DNA of 64,000 nt from Neostapfia colusana (lineage: Eukaryota > Streptophyta > Magnoliopsida > Poales > Poaceae): positions 25,987,241 through 26,051,240 of the forward strand of contig JASWHV010000005.1 in assembly GCA_030760725.1 (NCBI GenBank). Reading direction: 5' to 3'. The notes beneath the pieces were generated by a model that saw only the letters and a program-made list of their open reading frames with translations, did not search any database and was not told the origin of the DNA. Below are positions 59,731 through 64,000 of this stretch, piece after piece. Position 1 is the first letter of the stretch, and every line of letters begins with the position of its first letter. A program made the translations under genes and the position numbers.

Positions 59731-60546
59731 CAGCACCTCCCTGCTTTAGGTACTGAATCGATCCAAGAATCCCAGTTAATTCTGTTCCTAATCTGACAAA
59801 ACTTTCTGTTACAAAGTTGTAACCTATCTCATAAGCTTTCCATAACTACCTCGTTTTCTATTTTTGGATTTTTAAGCAGGAAGTTATGCTTAATTTACAT
59901 AGAGTTTACAGAGAGTCTTTACTCTGTCCTGTTTTCTGGACAGTTTCAACTCTATTGCATTTTTCGAGTGGTTAAGGGATGACACACCTCGGGACCTCAA
60001 CAGAAGAGTTGTAAAGATCTTCCAAAGCTTTCCAGAAATGTATCATATGACCCCAACCTCGAAAGAACTCAACCTCTAACCTCTCATTAACTTCAGCCTT
60101 GATTCAGCTGAAAACAGAGTGCTCTGTCCTTAACAACCTATAAGTTGAAAACTTGTTAACTTTGAATATATTGTTCAAGGGAAGGAGTTACATAAAGTTT
60201 TACTACTTTAGATCAAAACCTTCAAGTTTTAAATGAAGTTGTTCATTTAATGTGGTGCGACGTCGATGCGTCACCAGATTATGTCGGTACTATTTCCTCA
60301 CCAAGAAAAACCTATACCAGACTTAGCCGGCTTCGTTAATTCAGTGGCACTAAATGTCACTCGCACACGGATGCTACACGTCTACCGTTTCGTGGTCAGG
60401 CTACCTGCAGAAACTCAAACAATCGTCAGACTCGGCTGCACACCGAGCCCGGAATCCATACAGTTAGTACAACCGGCCGTCATCACTCGCCCGGATGTTC
60501 TCAAGCCAAACACGCCTTGAGTTACGTGTTCACGTTTCAGACCACG
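59731..60546 (-). mobile_element. Reverse chromovirus leader fragment 'F'
   Basis: No gene. The segment aligns in order with 36811-37612 of element B (from ACAGCACCTCCCTGCTTTAGG to TTACGTGTTCACGTTT), so it is a leader of a B-like element in reverse orientation. It keeps both conserved blocks (near 60390-60407 and 60342-60372). Its left side joins the truncated CACTA and its right side is cut by a Tat-like LTR. Its own LTR should lie to the right of the window. Confidence 0.75.
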
Positions 60547-60639
60547 TGTCGGTACCTGAGATATGGGGTACCCCCGCGCACAGGGTAAAATGCCTAAGGT
60601 ACTCGCCCTTCTCCGCAGGGAGAGCTCCGAAGGCGCCAC

Positions 60640-61020
60640 GCGTCCGGCGGGGCCGGACCTCCCTCTCCTCAGAGGAGAGCTCTGGGCCCGCCACGTGGCA
60701 TACAGAAGCCGGACCTCCCCCTCTGCGGAGATGGAGGTCCGGCCCTGCTGGACGCGGACCTCCCTCTCCTCAGAGGAGAGCTCTGGTCCCGCCACGTGGC
60801 ATACAGAAGCCGGACCTCCCCCTCCGCGGGAGAGAGGTCCGAAGACGCCACGCGTCCAGCAGGGCCGGACCTCCCTCTCCGCAGAGGAGAGCTCCGGGCC
60901 CGCCATGTGGCATACGGAGGCCGAACCTCCCCCTCCGCGGGGAGAGGTCCGGAGGCTCCACGTGCCCCGCAGGCCGGACCCTTCTCACCTCAGAGAAGGG
61001 CTCCGGACCCGCCACGTGGC
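60640..61020 (+). repeat. Tandem repeat in Tat-like LTR, period about 105-115 bp
   Basis: About 3.5 units start near 60652, 60756, 60870 and 60979. Each has GGACCTCCCTCTC, a GGAGAGCTC step and a CCGCCACGTGGCATAC segment. The GGACCT/AGGTCC motifs appear in both orientations, and the CCACGTGG palindrome contains the G-box core CACGTG. Confidence 0.8.
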
Positions 61021-61421
61021 CAGAAGAACGGTGCTGCCTGCCCCCGAGCGGTAGGCGGCGGGCGTGAAGGTGCTCCTCACCTTGCCCGTACAAGCTATTC
61101 AAGGCCCGCGTCTTCCCAAGACGCGGAAGCGCGGAGCACGCGTCTGTCAGGTGCCGTTGCGCCCAGTCGCATCACAGACTGGCGCGCGGTGTCAGAACCT
61201 GCCAGCCAATAAACGCTGCGACAAGACATCCCATGCCGCCTGCGCCATCATCAACCACTACGACTAGCACGCGGCATGGGCAGGGCGGCAAGATGAAGAC
61301 TCAGAAGCCTTCGACCAGAGGCAACCACCGGCATAACTACAGATACGGTAGATAACAAGCAATCTACGCGGGACCACCTGTCGGGTCCCGGCTCCCCTTG
61401 TAAGCCGCCCGAGTCTTGGAC

Positions 61422-61428
61422 TATAAAA
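61422..61428 (+). promoter_or_regulatory. TATA box of Tat-like LTR
   Basis: TATAAAA lies about 320 bases before the LTR end and about 400 bases after the tandem repeat, a plausible U3 promoter. Confidence 0.6.
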
Positions 61429-61747
61429 GGCTCGGGCAGGCGTTGATAGCAAGGGTTCGCACTTTGCAACTCATACGCTAGCCATACACTCTCAAGCTGT
61501 AACTCACCCCCAAGCTCAGGCCTCCGGCCCTGAGCAGCAAGCAATACAGCGAGCTCCGTAGCTCGCCGTGGACGTAGGGTTTTACGCTCCGGCGGCCTGA
61601 ACCACGTAAAACTCGCCGTGTCAAGCTCTCGCTAACTCGTCCATCCGCGCAAGCTTTCCGCTAGGAGACTAGCCCCGCCGAAAAAAGAACCTCCGCGGGC
61701 TGCCCAGTGCAGGCCCGGGGGAAGTGTCGATCGCACACTTCGACATT

Positions 61748-61765
61748 TGGCGCGCCAGGTAGGGG
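61748..61765 (+). other. Tat-like element primer-binding site
   Basis: TGGCGCGCCAGGTAGGGG begins two bases after the LTR end. It is a sequence I recognise from primer sites of grass Gypsy elements; it differs from the initiator Met type of elements A, B and E. I do not assign the tRNA. Confidence 0.75.
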
Positions 61766-61802
61766 GCTTTTCCCCTAGCGCGACGAGTTTCCGCCGACAA
61801 AG

Positions 61803-63582
61803 ATGACCAAGCTCCCTTCGGCGGCAAGCTCACCTCCCCCACCTCCGCGGCGAACCGCGACCAGGGGGGAGTACAAGCCAACACACTCGGGACGGAGTGT
61901 GTCAGTACAAGCTGGGAGCCAGCAACCGGCTCTGGCAGCGCCGACCCCGGCAATGCAGGCTCCAACCAGCGTCAGATCTTCAGTAGCGCCGGGCGTACTC
62001 GGAGGGGGTGCGCTAGCTGCAGCAAGAGCGCTACTGCACAATCCGCCCGCTGGGGACGCGCCTCAGGCAGTGACCCTGCGGTGGATTCTTGAGGTAGACC
62101 ATCTTGTCGTCGCTGCCGCAAGCCCGCGACTCCGGCGGAGACGATACTCTGACCAGCCGGCCGTGTCGCTGATACGCACGCCGATGGTTCATGAACAGAC
62201 GGCAGATTCCAGCTCTGCCAGCCCTCAATCGATGGATCTGAGGACAGAGCTGGAGCGGTGTCGCTCGGGTCAAGATGCCCGGGTATACCTCGAGCAACGC
62301 CGAGAAAGGCGTCGCTACCAAGAGGCTGACGACAGCATGACGTCGGCCTCGACCCAGCCTGAAGAGCAGACCTTCGCCATGCGATCTCTGCCCCAGGCCT
62401 GCACCGTGCAGAATATGCCACAGTCATATGTACTGCAGATGGCGCCCCCGGCCTATGGTGCAGCTTTGCCCGTACCGGGGTACACTGTGCCTAGTGCGAA
62501 CCCAGCGTTCGCGGCACCAGAACCTGCGGTGACAGAAGCAGGGTGTGCAGCCCTCGCGCCCCATCTTCGCTTTGCGAAGTGGCCACGCAAGTTTCGGCCA
62601 CACCTGCCCGAGAAGTACGACGGCAGCGTCAACCCGGCGGAGTTCCTCCAGATCTACTCCACCGCCGTACTTGCCGCAGGAGGGAATGAAGCCGTCATGG
62701 CCAATTACTTCCCTGTCGCCTTGACCGGTCCAGCCCGGTCTTGGCTCATGAACCTCCCCCAGGGTTCCTTCACCTCCTAGGGAGAGCTTTGCCGACAGTT
62801 CGTAGCCAACTTCGGCAGCTCCTACACCCGGCCTGGCACGGAGCTCGACCTCCACGCCGTTCAGCAGCAACCTGGGGAGTCGCTGCGCTCTTTCATCCAG
62901 CGGTTCTCCCAGGTGCGGAACACCATCCCACACATTCAAAATGCTTCTGTGGTGGTGGCGCTCCAGCAAGGCGTCCGGGACAGGAAGATGCTCGAGAAGC
63001 TCGCGACCAGGGAGGTCCGCGACGTCTCAGAGCTCTTCAGCTTGGCAGACAAATGCGCCAGAGCTGCCGAAGGACGGAACTGGCACTCGCTGCCATCCTC
63101 CGAGTCAGGGGGACTGCCCGGATCTAGTCCTACTCCCTGTGGAGGCAGCAGGAAGGCCATGAACCGAGGCAGAAGCAAGATAGAGTCACCGACCGCAGCC
63201 CCAGTCGTCACTGCAGCGACGCTCGGTGGGGCTCAGGGGCCGCGCCCCGACAAGAAGCAGCGAAGATCACCAATCCCAGAAGGTGATAAAGACAATATGT
63301 GCCCCGTGCACGGCAGCTGTCGCCACACTGCTGCCGAGTGCCGGGAGATCCGAAGGCTCGCAGAGCGCTTCCGCAAGGAGAAGCGGCAGCGGGCTGATGA
63401 CCTGCCCTTCCGTCCAAAGGAAGATGAGCAGAGGGTGGATGTTCCAGACAACATCGACCACCCAGAGGAGATCCAGGAGCCTCTGTGTGTCGTGAAGGCG
63501 GCACGCAATCACGAGGATTCCGGCTCCAGCGACGATGAGCGTCGGAAGAAGCTCTACGTCATATACGGCGGGTCCGCCGACC
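61803..63582 (+). pseudogene. gag: Tat-like Gypsy gag (one stop; 3' truncated)
   Basis: The ATG at 61803 starts a protein with a long low-complexity N-terminus rich in Ala, Pro and Ser. The Retrotrans_gag core starts near residue 260 (WPRKFRPHLPEKYDGSVNPAEFLQIY, then ALTGPARSWLMNLPQGSFTS). A TAG at 62778 interrupts it. The same frame then continues through LCRQFVANFGSSYTRPGTELDLHAVQQQPGESLRSFIQRF and ends with a Cys/His cluster (CPVHGSCRHTAAEC) and a charged tail. The core resembles Tat-lineage elements such as RIRE2. A family-A LTR begins at 63583, removing the rest. Confidence 0.85.
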
Positions 63583-64000
63583 TGTAAAAGCCCAAGAAAA
63601 GGGACTTGCAAAAACTTTTCTTCACCTCACAACACCACAGTTTTTATTGTGGACACCATAGGAAATGTTGTGAAGAGCAAGTAACCTCCATCAAAAGAAT
63701 GATTAGAGGGGAAAGCCTTCACTTTCGCAATGTAGGGTTTCTACACATGAGCATGAGAGGTTGAGCTCACCCCTAGGATTTAAAAAGTCTTGGGAAGGTT
63801 CAGTCCAAAGCTCATGCAAATTCAACAATTTTTGAGGCACTTTTGGGTTATTTCAAAAAGAGGCCAATTTGAATGTAAATTCAAATTGCAGCAACTTTCA
63901 TCATCCAAATTCAAAAGTTAGCTCCATATCTATACTCAGCACATTTTTCTGAGTAAGCTCACCAATTTTCATCCCCATTGGAGCTCATCTTGTCAAGAGC
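63583..64000 (+). mobile_element. Start of another family-A LTR (runs off the window)
   Basis: TGTAAAAGCCCAAGAAAAGG at 63583 and the next 400 bases match 24612-25030 closely. The five bases before it (CGACC, 63578-63582) should be one half of a target duplication. Only the LTR's first part is in the window. Confidence 0.88.

Larger units (their letters stand above)
60547..61745 (+). repeat. Tat-like Gypsy 5' LTR
   Basis: A 1.2-kb LTR starting TGTCGGTACC and ending TTCGACA, the ends forming the inverted pair TGTCG/CGACA. It contains a tandem repeat (60640-61020), a TATA box at 61422, and abuts a primer site at 61748. Long open frames on both strands inside the tandem repeat (60415-61067) come from its GC-rich repeated composition and are not genes. 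Confidence 0.85.

Noticed and set aside
60415..61212. Frames of 138-190 codons with repeated Pro/Arg-rich motifs
   Set aside because: They are translations of the tandem repeat in the Tat-like LTR, open in several frames at once.
62424..62969. 181-codon antisense frame
   Set aside because: It is the shadow of the Tat-like gag on the opposite strand; gag core motifs are on the plus strand.
1..64000. CRISPR arrays, bacterial operons, or host plant genes
   Set aside because: No spaced direct repeats of that kind, no operon-like layout, and every recognisable protein is from a transposable element.

Overview
The window is plant nuclear DNA, almost certainly from a grass with a large, repeat-rich genome. 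I infer a grass from the mix of long-LTR chromodomain Gypsy elements, a Sirevirus-type Copia, a Tat-like Gypsy, a CACTA transposon and a tRNA-derived SINE. The genus cannot be fixed from sequence alone. I found no host gene: every coding stretch I recognise belongs to a transposable element, and nearly all carry stop codons or frameshifts.

Positions 138-43943 are one nested insertion, a forward Tekay/Del-like chromovirus (element A) bounded by an ATCTA target duplication. Its 5' LTR (138-18032) is split by a Sirevirus-like Copia (1239-10981, duplication CACGA) and by an inverted solo LTR of the same family (11331-15665, duplication GTCGG). That solo LTR carries a SINE (12827-12988, 18-bp duplication). 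The interior of A (18033-24611) holds a broken gag-pol. Its 3' LTR (24612-43943) is split by a second, reverse-oriented chromovirus (element B, about 26575-42038). B carries an extra sense reading frame between leader and gag. A sits inside an older LTR (C; 1-132 plus 43949-46778), which itself lies in a reverse pol fragment (D; 46779-47411).

From 47412 to 57168 lies the 5' part of a third chromovirus, E. It comprises an LTR with a solo LTR of its own family inside (48367-52319, duplication TGATC), a primer site, a leader and a decayed copy of the same extra frame found in B. A CACTA element (57169 to about 59730) with 16 subterminal TTTGCGACGG-type repeats interrupts that frame. The CACTA is truncated against a reverse chromovirus leader (F; 59731-60546). 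A Tat-like Gypsy LTR (60547-61745) and gag (61803-63582) follow, and the gag is cut by another family-A LTR running off the right edge.

The strongest candidates for something little described are the extra pre-gag protein shared by B and E, and conserved blocks in the leaders of A, B, E and F. One of those blocks contains a CAG|GT step. Together with AG dinucleotides directly before the gag ATG, it suggests gag could be made from a spliced RNA that removes the extra frame. This is inference and needs RNA evidence.
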